The translations under genes and the position numbers were made by a program. Positions 6,954-15,864 of a DNA stretch of 64,000 bases are shown here, piece by piece. Within the stretch, counting starts at the first letter, position 1; every line of letters starts with the position of its first letter. Origin of the DNA: Acidovorax defluvii (GTDB lineage Bacteria > Pseudomonadota > Gammaproteobacteria > Burkholderiales > Burkholderiaceae_C); the NCBI GenBank assembly GCA_003268905.1, contig QLTU01000008.1, positions 1 through 64,000 on the forward strand, in the 5' to 3' direction. The notes beneath the pieces are model-generated. The model did not search any database, had not been told where the DNA came from, and was given only the letters and a program-made list of their open reading frames with translations.

Positions 6954-9749
6954 TCAATGCGCCTTATCCCAATTAACCCCCACCCCCACTTCCGCCAATA
7001 GCGGCACCTTCAGCGCCGCCACTTCCGCCATCAAGCGCGGGATATGGGTCTTGAGCCAGTCCACCTCGCTCTCGGGCAGCTCAAACACCAGTTCGTCGTG
7101 CACCTGCATGATCATTTGGATGTCCGGCTTGTGGGCGTCCAGCTCCTTTTGCACGGCCACCATGGCCAGCTTGATCAAGTCCGCCGCCGTGCCTTGCATG
7201 GGTGCGTTGATGGCGGCGCGCTCGGCTCCAGCGCGGCGGGGGCCGTTGGGGGAGTTGATTTCGGGCAGGTAGAGGCGTCGGCCAAACACGGTTTCGACAT
7301 AGCCCATGGATTTGGCGGCGGCCTTGGTGTCGTCCATGTACTGCTTCACGCCGGGGTAGCGCTGGAAGTATTTGTCGATGTAGGCGGCGGCGGCCTTGGT
7401 TTCGATGCCGAGGTTCTTGGCCAGGCCAAAGCTGCTCATTCCGTAGATGAGGCCAAAGTTGATGACCTTGGCGTAGCGGCGTTGCTCGCTGGTGACCTGT
7501 TCGACCTCCACCCCAAACACTTCAGCGGCAGTGGCGCGGTGCACGTCCAACCCGGCGTGGAAGGCGTGCAGCAGCGAGTGGTCGCCGCTCAGGTGGGCCA
7601 TGATGCGCAGCTCGATTTGCGAGTAGTCGGCGCTGGCAATCACGCAGCCGGGCGGCGCCACGAAGGCCTCGCGCACGCGCCGGCCCTCGGCGGTGCGGAT
7701 GGGGATGTTCTGCAGGTTCGGGTCGTTGCTCGACAGGCGGCCCGTGACGGCCACAGCCTGCGCGTAGTGCGTGTGCACGCGGCCGGTGCGCGGGTGGGCC
7801 AGTTGGGCCAGCTTGTCGGTGTAGGTGCCTTTGAGTTTGACCAGGCTGCGGTGCTCCAGCAGCTTGGCGGGCAGGGGGTAGTCTTCGGCCAGCTTTTCCA
7901 GCACTTCTTCGTCGGTGCTGCGCGCGCCGGTGGCGGTTTTTTTGACCACGGGCATGCCCAGCTTGTCGAAGAAGATTTCGCCGAGCTGCTTGGGGCTGCT
8001 GAGGTTGAAGGGCTGGCCGGCGATCTCATACGCCTCGGTTTCCAGCTGAAGGATGCGCTGGCCCAGCTCATGGCTTTGCTGCGCGAGCGTGGGCGCGTCG
8101 ATGAGCACGCCGTTGCGCTCGATGCGGTAGAGCGCCTCGCTGCTCTGCATCTCCAGCTCGTAGATGAAGCGCAGTTTCTCGTCGGCCTGCAGCAGCGGCC
8201 ACAGCGCCAGGTGCACGTCCAGCGTCTGGTCCGAGTCTTCGCACGAATAGGCGGCTGCCTTGTCCACCGGCACTTGGGCGAACGGGATCTGGTGCGCGCC
8301 CTTGCCGCACAGGTCTTCGTAGCTGATGCCTGTGCGGCCCGTGTGGCGCTCGGCCAGGCTGGACAGGCCGTGGGGCTTGTGCACTTCGAGCACGTAGCTT
8401 TGCAGCATGGTGTCGTGCACATAGCCCTGCACTTCGATGCCATGGTTGGCGAACACATGGCGGTCGTATTTGACGTGCTGGCCCAGCTTGTGGCGTTTGC
8501 CATCTTCCAGCCAGGGTTTGAGTCGTGCCAGCACTTCATCGCGCGACAGCTGCGCGGGGGCGTCCGGCCCAGCGTGGGCCAGCGGGATGTAGGCGGCCTC
8601 GCCCGGCTGCACGCTGAAACTGATGCCGACGATTTCGGCGCGCATCTCGTCGAGCGAGGTGGTTTCGGTGTCCAGCGCCACCAGCTCGGCCTTCATCAGG
8701 CGCTGCAGCCAGTGGTCGAAGTCGGTCCAGTTGAAGATGGTGTCGTACACCACCGGGCGGTGCTGCGCGGCCTCGGCCACGGGGCTGGCGGAATGGTCGG
8801 CGAACAGGTCGCCGCTCTGGCCGGGCATGGCCACGGTGGGCGCGGGCGCGGCGGCCGGGGCGGCGCCGGCCAGCGTGCGCGCCAGGCCTTTGAAGCCATA
8901 GGTGTCGCAGAAGGCCATGAGCGGCGCGGTCTGCGGCGGGCCGATGCGGATGGCGTCCAGCGCGGGCATGCCGGGCACCCAGCCGTTCAGGTCGCAGTCG
9001 GTCTTGATGGTGAGCAGCTGGCGGCTGGTGGGCAGCCAGTCCATCGCCTTGCGCAGGTTCTCGCCCACGGCGCCCTTGATCTCGCCGGCCCGCGCCACCA
9101 GGGCGTCCACCGAGCCGTATTCCTGCAGCAGTTTCACGGCAGTTTTGGGGCCCACCTTGTGCACGCCGGGCACGTTGTCCACCGTGTCGCCGACCAGCAT
9201 CTGGTAGTCCAGCATCAGGCGGGCGGGCACGCCGAATTCGGCCTCCACCCCGGCCAGGTCGCGCACTTTGCCGCTCATGGTGTCGATGATGGTGATGTGT
9301 TCGTTCACCAGCTGGGCCAGGTCCTTGTCGCCGCTGGAGATTACCACGTCAATGCCCTGGCGCGCTGCCGCCACGGCCAGGGTGCCGATCACGTCGTCGG
9401 CCTCCACGCCCGGCACGTCGAGCACCGGCCAGCCCATGAGGCGCACCACCTCGTGGATGGGCGCGATCTGGCTGCGCAGGTCGTCGGGCATGGGGCTGCG
9501 CTGCGCCTTGTATTCGGGGTAGAGCGCATCACGGAAGGTGGGGCCCTTGGCGTCGAACACGCAGGCCGCGTAGGTGCAGGGGTGGTCCTTCAGGAGCTTC
9601 TGCACCATGTTGATCATGATGCGGATGGCACCGGTCTTTTGCACCGTGCCGTCGGGCAGGGTGGTGCTCATGGTTTCACCGCCCGCGAAGAAGGCGCGGT
9701 AGAGGTAGCTGGAGCCGTCCACCAGCAGCAGGGTCTTTTTGTCGCTCAT
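6954..9749 (-). CDS. polA: DNA polymerase I
   Basis: The 931-aa protein is a full-length Pol I that fills gaps and removes RNA primers. Residues 1 to ~290 form the 5'-3' exonuclease (LLVDGSSYLYRAFFA, SGDKDLAQLV, GDTVDNVPGV). The 3'-5' exonuclease keeps its metal ligands (ALDTETTS, KYDRHVF, YSCEDSDQT), so proofreading should be active. The polymerase part has SADYSQIELRIMAHLS (motif A), NFGLIYGMSSFG (motif B) and MQVHDELVFE (motif C). The ATG at 9749 is preferred over an in-frame GTG 15 bases upstream. It is transcribed divergently from the small-protein/thrB cluster. Confidence 0.97.
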   Translation of the reverse strand: MSDKKTLLLVDGSSYLYRAFFAGGETMSTTLPDGTVQKTGAIRIMINMVQKLLKDHPCTYAACVFDAKGPTFRDALYPEYKAQRSPMPDDLRSQIAPIHEVVRLMGWPVLDVPGVEADDVIGTLAVAAARQGIDVVISSGDKDLAQLVNEHITIIDTMSGKVRDLAGVEAEFGVPARLMLDYQMLVGDTVDNVPGVHKVGPKTAVKLLQEYGSVDALVARAGEIKGAVGENLRKAMDWLPTSRQLLTIKTDCDLNGWVPGMPALDAIRIGPPQTAPLMAFCDTYGFKGLARTLAGAAPAAAPAPTVAMPGQSGDLFADHSASPVAEAAQHRPVVYDTIFNWTDFDHWLQRLMKAELVALDTETTSLDEMRAEIVGISFSVQPGEAAYIPLAHAGPDAPAQLSRDEVLARLKPWLEDGKRHKLGQHVKYDRHVFANHGIEVQGYVHDTMLQSYVLEVHKPHGLSSLAERHTGRTGISYEDLCGKGAHQIPFAQVPVDKAAAYSCEDSDQTLDVHLALWPLLQADEKLRFIYELEMQSSEALYRIERNGVLIDAPTLAQQSHELGQRILQLETEAYEIAGQPFNLSSPKQLGEIFFDKLGMPVVKKTATGARSTDEEVLEKLAEDYPLPAKLLEHRSLVKLKGTYTDKLAQLAHPRTGRVHTHYAQAVAVTGRLSSNDPNLQNIPIRTAEGRRVREAFVAPPGCVIASADYSQIELRIMAHLSGDHSLLHAFHAGLDVHRATAAEVFGVEVEQVTSEQRRYAKVINFGLIYGMSSFGLAKNLGIETKAAAAYIDKYFQRYPGVKQYMDDTKAAAKSMGYVETVFGRRLYLPEINSPNGPRRAGAERAAINAPMQGTAADLIKLAMVAVQKELDAHKPDIQMIMQVHDELVFELPESEVDWLKTHIPRLMAEVAALKVPLLAEVGVGVNWDKAH

Positions 9750-9960
9750 GCGGCGATTGTGCACACTCGCTCATCCCCGCGCGGCCTGGGATGCCCGCTC
9801 TTGGTTACTGCGCCCGGAAAGCGGCAAAATACGTGTTTTTCCAGCCCGTGCCTGCCTTGGGCCCCTGCGTTGACTGGCGCCGTCAGGGCGCCACCCAGCA
9901 GATGGTGCGATGCCCCTGCACCCTGGGCTGGAACATTGCTCAATTTTTAAGGTGATCCCC

Positions 9961-10380
9961 ATGAAGAAAATGCTCGCGTTGTTGATCGGTGCGGTATGCA
10001 CGCTGGCGATGGCAAACACGGAGTTCAAGAACATCCCGGTGCCAATGCAAAAAGCACTGCGCGGCAACGCGCTCAAGACGGTGCATCTGGACAACGGCGT
10101 GATGCGGCTGCAAATGGACAAGCCGGTGATCACCGAACTGGTGTATTCCACCTTTGTCTTTCACAACATCTGCGCCGAACAATGGCACAACCCCGAGCAA
10201 TTTGCCAAGTTGGCCCTGACGCGGGTGGAGCTGCTCAACGCCACTGGCGCACAGGGCTTTGCCTTTGACGCCCGGGGCAACGTGTGTGAGCAGATGGGGC
10301 AGCTGGGCAAGAACTTCGGCACCTTCATCGGCCAGCGCACGGTGCAGTGCGAAGCGGGCACCTGCCCCAAGCACCCCTGA
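9961..10380 (+). CDS. Small exported protein of unknown function
   Basis: This is a 139-aa protein with a cleavable signal peptide (MKKMLALLIGAVCTLAMA, cut probably before NTEF). The mature part holds four cysteines (HNICAEQ, GNVCEQM, VQCEAGTC), which suggests disulfides in the periplasm. I do not recognise the family. An AAGGTGATC Shine-Dalgarno precedes the ATG. It stands between polA and the DUF2782 gene, both of which have their own reading direction or spacing, so an operon is not certain. Confidence 0.75.
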   Translation: MKKMLALLIGAVCTLAMANTEFKNIPVPMQKALRGNALKTVHLDNGVMRLQMDKPVITELVYSTFVFHNICAEQWHNPEQFAKLALTRVELLNATGAQGFAFDARGNVCEQMGQLGKNFGTFIGQRTVQCEAGTCPKHP

Positions 10381-10530
10381 TCGATTTTCAAGGCACTGCG
10401 GCGGGCCGCCTGCCGTCTGCCCCCAAATAGAAGGGCTTGGCGCCAACCGCAGCATGGCAAGTGCTGCCCCCCGGTTTGGGGCACAAAACCATGCGCCATA
10501 CCGCCCGCACGCGCCGCCTACAATGGCGCC

Positions 10531-10890
10531 ATGCGCGCCGTTCACCTCTTTTTGCTGCTGGGCCTGGCTGCCAGCCCCCTGCTGGCCCAGACCACCCCTC
10601 CAATTGCCCCGAAAGGCAATGCGGACAAGCGTGAGCAGCTCCCAAATCCAGAGCAGATGCAAGGCCGCAACAACCAGCGCACCGAGCGCATTCGCGTGGA
10701 AGACGAGGGCAGCCGCGTGGACGAGCTGCGTGTGGGCGGCCAGACCCAGAGCATCACCGTGCAGCCCAAGACGGGCGACATGCCCGAATATGAAGTGCAG
10801 TCGCCCGACGGAGCCCGCAGCCGCGCCGGCAGCCGCAGCGGCGCCGAAACCAACACCGCCCCGCGCGTCTGGAACGTGATCAAGTTCTGA
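10531..10890 (+). CDS. DUF2782 domain-containing exported protein
   Basis: The 119-aa protein has a signal peptide (LFLLLGLAASPLLAQ) and the short conserved core RTERIRVEDEGSRVDELRVGGQTQSITVQPK that marks DUF2782. It ends in a polar stretch and RVWNVIKF. The function is unknown. In my recollection it sits beside polA and thrB in Burkholderiales, as here, and thrB starts 57 bases downstream, so the two are likely co-transcribed. Confidence 0.82.
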   Translation: MRAVHLFLLLGLAASPLLAQTTPPIAPKGNADKREQLPNPEQMQGRNNQRTERIRVEDEGSRVDELRVGGQTQSITVQPKTGDMPEYEVQSPDGARSRAGSRSGAETNTAPRVWNVIKF

Positions 10891-10947
10891 CGCTGCCCCT
10901 GGCTGCCCATTCCCTTGTTTTTGTCTTACCCGTTTTTCTTTTGAGCG

Positions 10948-11898
10948 ATGGCCGTTTTTACCGAAGTCTCGACGAATGAGGCGCGCGAACTGCTGCGCCG
11001 TTTGCAACTGGGTGACCTGGTGGCGCTGCGCGGCATCGAGGGGGGCATCGAGAACACCAATTACTTCCTGACCAGCGACCAGGGTGAGTTTGTGCTCACG
11101 CTGTTCGAGCGCCTCACTGCCGCCCAGCTGCCGTTCTATCTGTACCTGATGAAGCACCTTGCCCACCACGGCATGCCGGTGCCCGACCCCAGGCCCGACC
11201 AGAACGGTGACATCCTGCACAGCGTATGCGGCAAGCCCGCTGCCGTGGTGAACAAGCTGCGCGGCAAAAGCCAGCTGGCACCGCAGCCCGTGCACTGCGC
11301 CGCCGTGGGCACCATGCTGGCGCGCATGCACCTGGCGGGGCGCGATTACGACCGCCTCCAGCCCAACTTGCGCGGTCTGCCCTGGTGGAACGAAACCGTG
11401 CCCGTGGTGTTGCCCCACATTGGCCCGGAGCAGGCCGCGTTGCTGCGCGCCGAGCTGGCCTACCAGAACCATGTGGCCGCATCGTCGGCCTATGCGGCGC
11501 TGCCACGCGGGCCGGTGCATGCCGACCTGTTCCGCGACAACGTGATGTTTGACCGCGAAGAACTCACCGGCTTCTTCGACTTTTATTTCGCGGGCGTGGA
11601 CACCTGGCTGTTTGACCTGGCCGTGTGCCTGAACGACTGGTGCATCGACTTGGCCCAAGGCGCCCACGACGCCACACGCGCCGCCAGCATGTTGAACGCC
11701 TACCAGGCCGAGCGCCCTTTGACCGCCGCCGAGCGCGAGCTGCTGCCCGCCATGCTGCGTGCGGGTGCCCTGCGGTTCTGGATTTCGCGGCTGTGGGATT
11801 TTTACCTGCCCCGCGAGGCGTCCATGCTCACCCCGCACGACCCCACACATTTCGAGCGCGTTCTGCGAGGCCGCATTGCCCGGCCGGTGCACGCCTGA
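10948..11898 (+). CDS. thrB: Homoserine kinase (ThrB, aminoglycoside-phosphotransferase fold)
   Basis: The 316-aa protein phosphorylates L-homoserine in threonine biosynthesis. It belongs to the choline-kinase-like form common in beta- and alphaproteobacteria rather than the GHMP form of E. coli. [13 protein letters not shown] (residues 30-42) forms the nucleotide loop, [14 protein letters not shown] the catalytic HxDxxxxN loop, and GFFDFYFAG the metal-binding DFxxA region. Length is normal. It follows the DUF2782 gene and precedes the BPSS1780-type membrane protein on the same strand. Confidence 0.94.
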   Translation: MAVFTEVSTNEARELLRRLQLGDLVALRGIEGGIENTNYFLTSDQGEFVLTLFERLTAAQLPFYLYLMKHLAHHGMPVPDPRPDQNGDILHSVCGKPAAVVNKLRGKSQLAPQPVHCAAVGTMLARMHLAGRDYDRLQPNLRGLPWWNETVPVVLPHIGPEQAALLRAELAYQNHVAASSAYAALPRGPVHADLFRDNVMFDREELTGFFDFYFAGVDTWLFDLAVCLNDWCIDLAQGAHDATRAASMLNAYQAERPLTAAERELLPAMLRAGALRFWISRLWDFYLPREASMLTPHDPTHFERVLRGRIARPVHA

Positions 11899-11999
11899 TC
11901 CCCTTCACCCCGGCGTCTTTTAGGGTGCTGGGTTAAATTCGCCGCTACCGTCCCGCCACCCACGGCCCGGGGCTCTTTTCTGATTGTCAAAACCTGTCC

Positions 12000-12842
12000 A
12001 TGAAACTCCACATCGTCCCCGCACGCACCGGCCTGGCCTGGGTCAAGCTTGGCATTCGGGCGTTCTGGCGGCAACCCATGGCACTGGCGGCCCTGTTTTT
12101 CATGACCATGGCGGCCATGTCGCTGGCCACCATGATCCCGCTGGTGGGCCCGGCCGTGGCGCTGGCCCTGCTGCCCTCGGCCACACTGGCCATGATGGTG
12201 GCCGCCGCTGAGGCCGTGCAAGGCCGCTTTCCCACGCCCGCCGTGTTGCTGGTGGCCTTTCGCACCGGGCGGCAGCACCTGCGCGACATGCTGGTGCTAG
12301 GTGCGCTGTATGCGGTGGGGTTTCTCGGCGTGATGGGCCTGTCGGCACTGATCGACGGGGGCCAGTTCGCGCAGGTGTACCTGGGCGGCGCCCCCCTCAC
12401 CCGCGAGATGGCAGAAACGCCCGCGTTCCAAGGGGCCATGTGGCTTTCGATGGCGTTGTACCTGCCCCTGTCGCTGCTTTTCTGGCATGCACCCGGCCTG
12501 GTGCACTGGCATGGTGTGCCGCCGGTGAAAAGCCTGTTTTTCAGCATCGTGGCCTGCCTGCGCAACTTTGGCGCTTTCACGGTTTATGGGCTTGCCTGGA
12601 TGGGCGTTTTCCTGGTGGGCGGCCTGGTGGTCAGCCTGGTAGCGGGCCTGCTGGCGGTGACCGGGCTCACCGGTGCCGTGGGCGGCATCATGGTGGGCGC
12701 AGCCATGATGATGGCGGCCATGTTCTTCACCTCGCTCGTGTTCACCTTCCGTGATTGTTTCGAGCCCCCAGAAAAGCCCCAGCCAGAGGCATCGCAAGGA
12801 AGCCCTTCCGACGCCGCACCAGGGACGGACGGCACGACGTAA
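12000..12842 (+). CDS. BPSS1780 family membrane protein
   Basis: The 280-aa integral membrane protein has about five to six hydrophobic segments (near residues 27-50, 52-70, 98-118, 145-165, 190-215 and 218-245). It starts with KLHIVPARTGLAWVKLGIRAFWRQP, the signature of the BPSS1780 family of uncharacterised inner-membrane proteins. It ends in a Pro/Glu-rich cytoplasmic tail. It follows thrB by about 100 bases; joint transcription is possible but there is no functional link I can name. Confidence 0.82.
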   Translation: MKLHIVPARTGLAWVKLGIRAFWRQPMALAALFFMTMAAMSLATMIPLVGPAVALALLPSATLAMMVAAAEAVQGRFPTPAVLLVAFRTGRQHLRDMLVLGALYAVGFLGVMGLSALIDGGQFAQVYLGGAPLTREMAETPAFQGAMWLSMALYLPLSLLFWHAPGLVHWHGVPPVKSLFFSIVACLRNFGAFTVYGLAWMGVFLVGGLVVSLVAGLLAVTGLTGAVGGIMVGAAMMMAAMFFTSLVFTFRDCFEPPEKPQPEASQGSPSDAAPGTDGTT

Positions 12843-13125
12843 CGCCGCCCCGGCGGCGCAGCTCGCCAGCGCGAGCATGGATTGCCTGATTCGGCCCGCA
12901 GGGTACGTTGGCGCTGCCACAGGGCAAACCGCACACGCGCTGCTGAAACACGGCCACCCCACAACTGCGTGGGCGCCCCAGTGCCCTGCCCCGTCGTCGC
13001 CCCTTTTTTGCGGCTGGCCTGACGACGCCGCACTTTCACCCAACCTGCACCACCAACCACACCGTCACCCGCATCGCCGCACACGGGCGACAGCTGCAAA
13101 CGGCCCGGCGAAAGAAAGCACCCAA
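12843..13125. other. Intergenic region without a recognisable gene
   Basis: The gap lies between convergent genes. I found no open frame with coding character, no promoter and no repeat. It has a small GC-rich palindrome just after the BPSS1780 stop (CGCCGCCCCGGCGGCG), which could end that transcript though it lacks a T-run. Confidence 0.5.
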
Positions 13126-13181
13126 CAAAAAGCCCACCGGCCCAGGGCTGCCAGATAGCTGGCAACCCCAGGCCGGTGGGC
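13126..13181 (-). terminator. Intrinsic terminator of the PhoX gene
   Basis: GCCCACCGGCC pairs perfectly with GGCCGGTGGGC, with further inner pairing (GGGCTGCC with GGCAACCC). On the minus strand the hairpin is followed by a T-run. It starts about 15 bases after the PhoX stop codon. Confidence 0.75.
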
Positions 13182-13196
13182 CTAGGAGCCTGTCGG

Positions 13197-15407
13197 TCAG
13201 GTACCGATCTTGCCGCCGTCGTTCTTGGTGATGACGATGGTGGCCGAGCGCGGACGCTTGCCAGCGCCGTAACCGGCATTCGACGGCCACTGGCTCTGGT
13301 ACTTGGTGGCATCGCCCACGTTGGCCATGGCGGTGCCTTCGCCCGGGTGCTGGATGTTCACGAAGATGGCCTTGCCATCCGGCGTTTCGGCCAGACCGGT
13401 GATTTCGCTGCCCTTGGGGCCCACCAGGAAGCGCTTGAGCGTGCTCTCCGTGGCGGCCTTGCCCACGGGCGTCACGATGTCCAGCTTGCTGCCATCGGCC
13501 TTGGTGTAGCTCAGCGTCTTCTTGCCGCCGTCGCCCACCTGGCCGGGCACGGCGGCCAGCATCATGCAGTTGGAAACATCGGTGTAGGCGCCATCATCGG
13601 TCTGAATCCAGCAGATGCCGGTGGCCTTGCTGAACACCAGACCGTCAGGGCTGGAGAAGTCCTGGTCAGCGGTCAGTGCGGAGATGTTGACCAGCGACTT
13701 GTCGGCACCGGCTTCGGCGCCAAACAGGTACACGTCCCAGCTGAAGCTGGAGACCGAAGCACCTTCCTTCAGGCGCACCAGGTGGCCGTTGGGGTTGCCG
13801 TTTTGCTTGCTGGTGCCCTTCATGTCGGTGTAGGCACGGGGGTTGGATGCATCGGGCAGGTATTGGCTGCCGGTGGGGTCGATGCTGCGGTTGCTGTTGT
13901 TGGTCAGCGTGAAGTAGATCTCGCCGTTGGCGGGGTTCACGGCGTTCCACTCGGGGCGGTCCATCTTGGTGGCACCCACGGCATCTGCAGCCAGGCGGGT
14001 GTTGATGGCGATGTCAGCGGCATCGGCAAACTTGTAGGTGGCGTAGCCGCTGATGGCGGTGTTGGCCAGCGCCAGCTCGACCCAGGTGCCCGTGCCATCG
14101 GCATTGAACTTGGCCACATACAGCTTGCCGCTGTCCAGGTACTTGTCGCCCACGGCCATGCGGTCGGCGGCATTGGCATCGGCGGCATTCCACAGCGCGG
14201 TGGACACAAACTTGTAGATGTATTCGCCGCGCGAATCATCACCCATGTAAATGCTCAGCGGCTGGCCGACCACGGCCTTGCCAAAGGCAGCGCTTTCGTG
14301 TGCAAAGCGGCCCAGCGCGGTGCGCTTTTTGGCCATGCGGGTCTTGTCATAGGCGTCGATCTCGACGATGTAGCCCATGCCGTTCATCTCGTTGCGGTAG
14401 TCGTCGCTGCCGTTGGCCGACGCACCGGTCTTGCTGTTGTTCCAGCGCTGGTACTTGTCGTCGGCACCACCGGTTTCCCAGCCGTGGCGCGATGCGGCGC
14501 CCTGGCTGCGGCCGTAGCGCTTGAGCGAGGTCACGCTCTTGTCGTTGCCGCGTGCGGCGTCGTCGGCAGCGCCGCGCGTGAAATAGCCAAACCAGTTTTC
14601 TTCGCCGGTCAGGAACGTGCCCCAGGGCGTCTTGCCCGTGCCGCAGTTGTTCAGCGTGCCGCGGGTCATGGTGCCGGTGGGCGAATACTTGGTGATGAGT
14701 TGCGCGTGGCCACGGGCGGGGCCTGCAATCTCGATAGGGCTCAGGGCGGTGAGGCGGAAGTTCTGCGAAGAGCCAGGCACATAAGCCCATTTGCCGGCGC
14801 TCTTGGCCACTTCGATCACGGCAACGCCGTGGATGGCGGTTTCCTTGTCCACTTCCGACGCGGGGCGGGGCAGCGTGGAGGTACCGCCGTTGGCGTGCAG
14901 GAAGAACGAGGACAACTTCTCGTCGGTGGTGGCTTCGTGGTTGATGGCCAGCAGACCGCGCTCGGTGGCGCTGTCGTTGCGCTTGCCGTCGGCACCCAGA
15001 CCAAACCATTCCATACCGTCGTGGTGGTCACCAGCACGCTTGTCGAAATCGCCGTCGGTACCGTCATTCTTGTAGGCAGCCACACCAGCGGCCATAGGGT
15101 CGCCCAGCGCAAACAAAACACTGGCGGTGTAGCCAGCAGGCACGACCACTGTGTCGGCAAGGCTCTTGGCCACTGCGCCGAAGCCCAACACCTTGGCTTC
15201 TGCAACGGGATCATCGCTGCCGCCGCAGGCGGTGACGCCCAAGCCGCCCAGCACGGCGGTGCCCACCGTGCCAACGCTGCCACGCAGCAGGCCACGGCGC
15301 GACAGACGTGCACCCAGCACGGCATCGAATGTGGGGTTGGCAGAGGTGTTGGAATTTTCGTTATTGAAGTCAATCGCCTGCTCGGGCGCATCCACGCGGT
15401 GGTTCAT
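13197..15407 (-). CDS. phoX: PhoX family alkaline phosphatase, Tat-exported
   Basis: The 736-aa protein belongs to the PhoX/DUF839 family: calcium- and iron-dependent phosphatases that release phosphate from organic esters outside the cytoplasm. The N terminus carries a twin-arginine motif (SRRGLLRG, Arg37-Arg38) followed by a hydrophobic stretch ending VTACGG, where Cys61 could also be lipid-modified. PhoX-like landmarks include GLLAINHEATTDEKL, GTFLTGEENWFGYF, RFAHESAAFG, RPEWNAVNPANGEIYFTLTNN and SPDGLVFSKATGICWIQTD. Three 11-bp-spaced Pho-box-like heptamers lie upstream. It has its own terminator. Confidence 0.92.
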   Translation of the reverse strand: MNHRVDAPEQAIDFNNENSNTSANPTFDAVLGARLSRRGLLRGSVGTVGTAVLGGLGVTACGGSDDPVAEAKVLGFGAVAKSLADTVVVPAGYTASVLFALGDPMAAGVAAYKNDGTDGDFDKRAGDHHDGMEWFGLGADGKRNDSATERGLLAINHEATTDEKLSSFFLHANGGTSTLPRPASEVDKETAIHGVAVIEVAKSAGKWAYVPGSSQNFRLTALSPIEIAGPARGHAQLITKYSPTGTMTRGTLNNCGTGKTPWGTFLTGEENWFGYFTRGAADDAARGNDKSVTSLKRYGRSQGAASRHGWETGGADDKYQRWNNSKTGASANGSDDYRNEMNGMGYIVEIDAYDKTRMAKKRTALGRFAHESAAFGKAVVGQPLSIYMGDDSRGEYIYKFVSTALWNAADANAADRMAVGDKYLDSGKLYVAKFNADGTGTWVELALANTAISGYATYKFADAADIAINTRLAADAVGATKMDRPEWNAVNPANGEIYFTLTNNSNRSIDPTGSQYLPDASNPRAYTDMKGTSKQNGNPNGHLVRLKEGASVSSFSWDVYLFGAEAGADKSLVNISALTADQDFSSPDGLVFSKATGICWIQTDDGAYTDVSNCMMLAAVPGQVGDGGKKTLSYTKADGSKLDIVTPVGKAATESTLKRFLVGPKGSEITGLAETPDGKAIFVNIQHPGEGTAMANVGDATKYQSQWPSNAGYGAGKRPRSATIVITKNDGGKIGT

Positions 15408-15459
15408 CGGGGTTCCTTGGGTTGTGGGTTGCAAAACCACTGGAGCGTAAGAACCCTTT

Positions 15460-15488
15460 GCGACACCACCGTGACGTTTTCATGGCAC
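15460..15488 (-). promoter_or_regulatory. Candidate Pho box upstream of phoX
   Basis: On the minus strand three heptamers, GTGCCAT, ACGTCAC and GTGTCGC, are each separated by 4 bases, giving the 11-bp period of PhoB sites. Each matches CTGTCAT/C at about 5 of 7 positions. It lies 53-81 bases before the phoX start. This is weaker than the site at 45249; the phosphatase function of the gene supports it. Confidence 0.5.
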
Positions 15489-15548
15489 TTTGATGGCGCT
15501 CCGCCAACTCCGATGAATGCAGTGCCCGAAAATCGGGGCCCCTTCCAC

Positions 15549-15809
15549 TCAGCGACCGGCCGCGCCCTTGCTGCGATGCGCATGCAGATGCATGCGGTCG
15601 TCCACGCTGGAGAAAGCCAGGGCAAACGCGATGCCCAGCACCGCGCCCAGCATGGTGTCGAGCACGCGCTCGACCGGCATGCTCGCGGCCAAGGAGGGTG
15701 GCGCCATATAGGTCATGCGCAGCGCCATCGTCGTCACGGTGCTCTGGCCGAGCGCGTGGTTGCAGCCATGATGCACCGAGTGATGCGCCGCGCTGGCGCC
15801 GGGATTCAC
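15549..15809 (-). pseudogene. FUSC-family exporter, C-terminal remnant
   Basis: The frame of ~86 residues reads like the last part of an aromatic-acid exporter/FUSC family protein: NHALGQSTVTTMALRMTYMA, a loop, then VERVLDTMLGAVLGIAFALAFSSVDDR and a His-rich tail. In complete proteins this segment is preceded by several hundred residues with further membrane helices. Here nothing upstream continues it, because uvrD ends 56 bases away. No good ribosome site precedes the GTG. I read it as the 3' end of a deleted transporter gene. Confidence 0.6.
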
Positions 15810-15864
15810 TGGGTGAATCGTTGGCGTCAGACAGGGAGGGCATCCGTCGGGGCGACGGGTGCGC

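Noticed and set aside
7044-9950. 968-residue open frame antisense to polA
   Set aside because: His/Val/Gly/Ala-rich shadow frame typical of GC-rich DNA; polA has all its motifs on the other strand.
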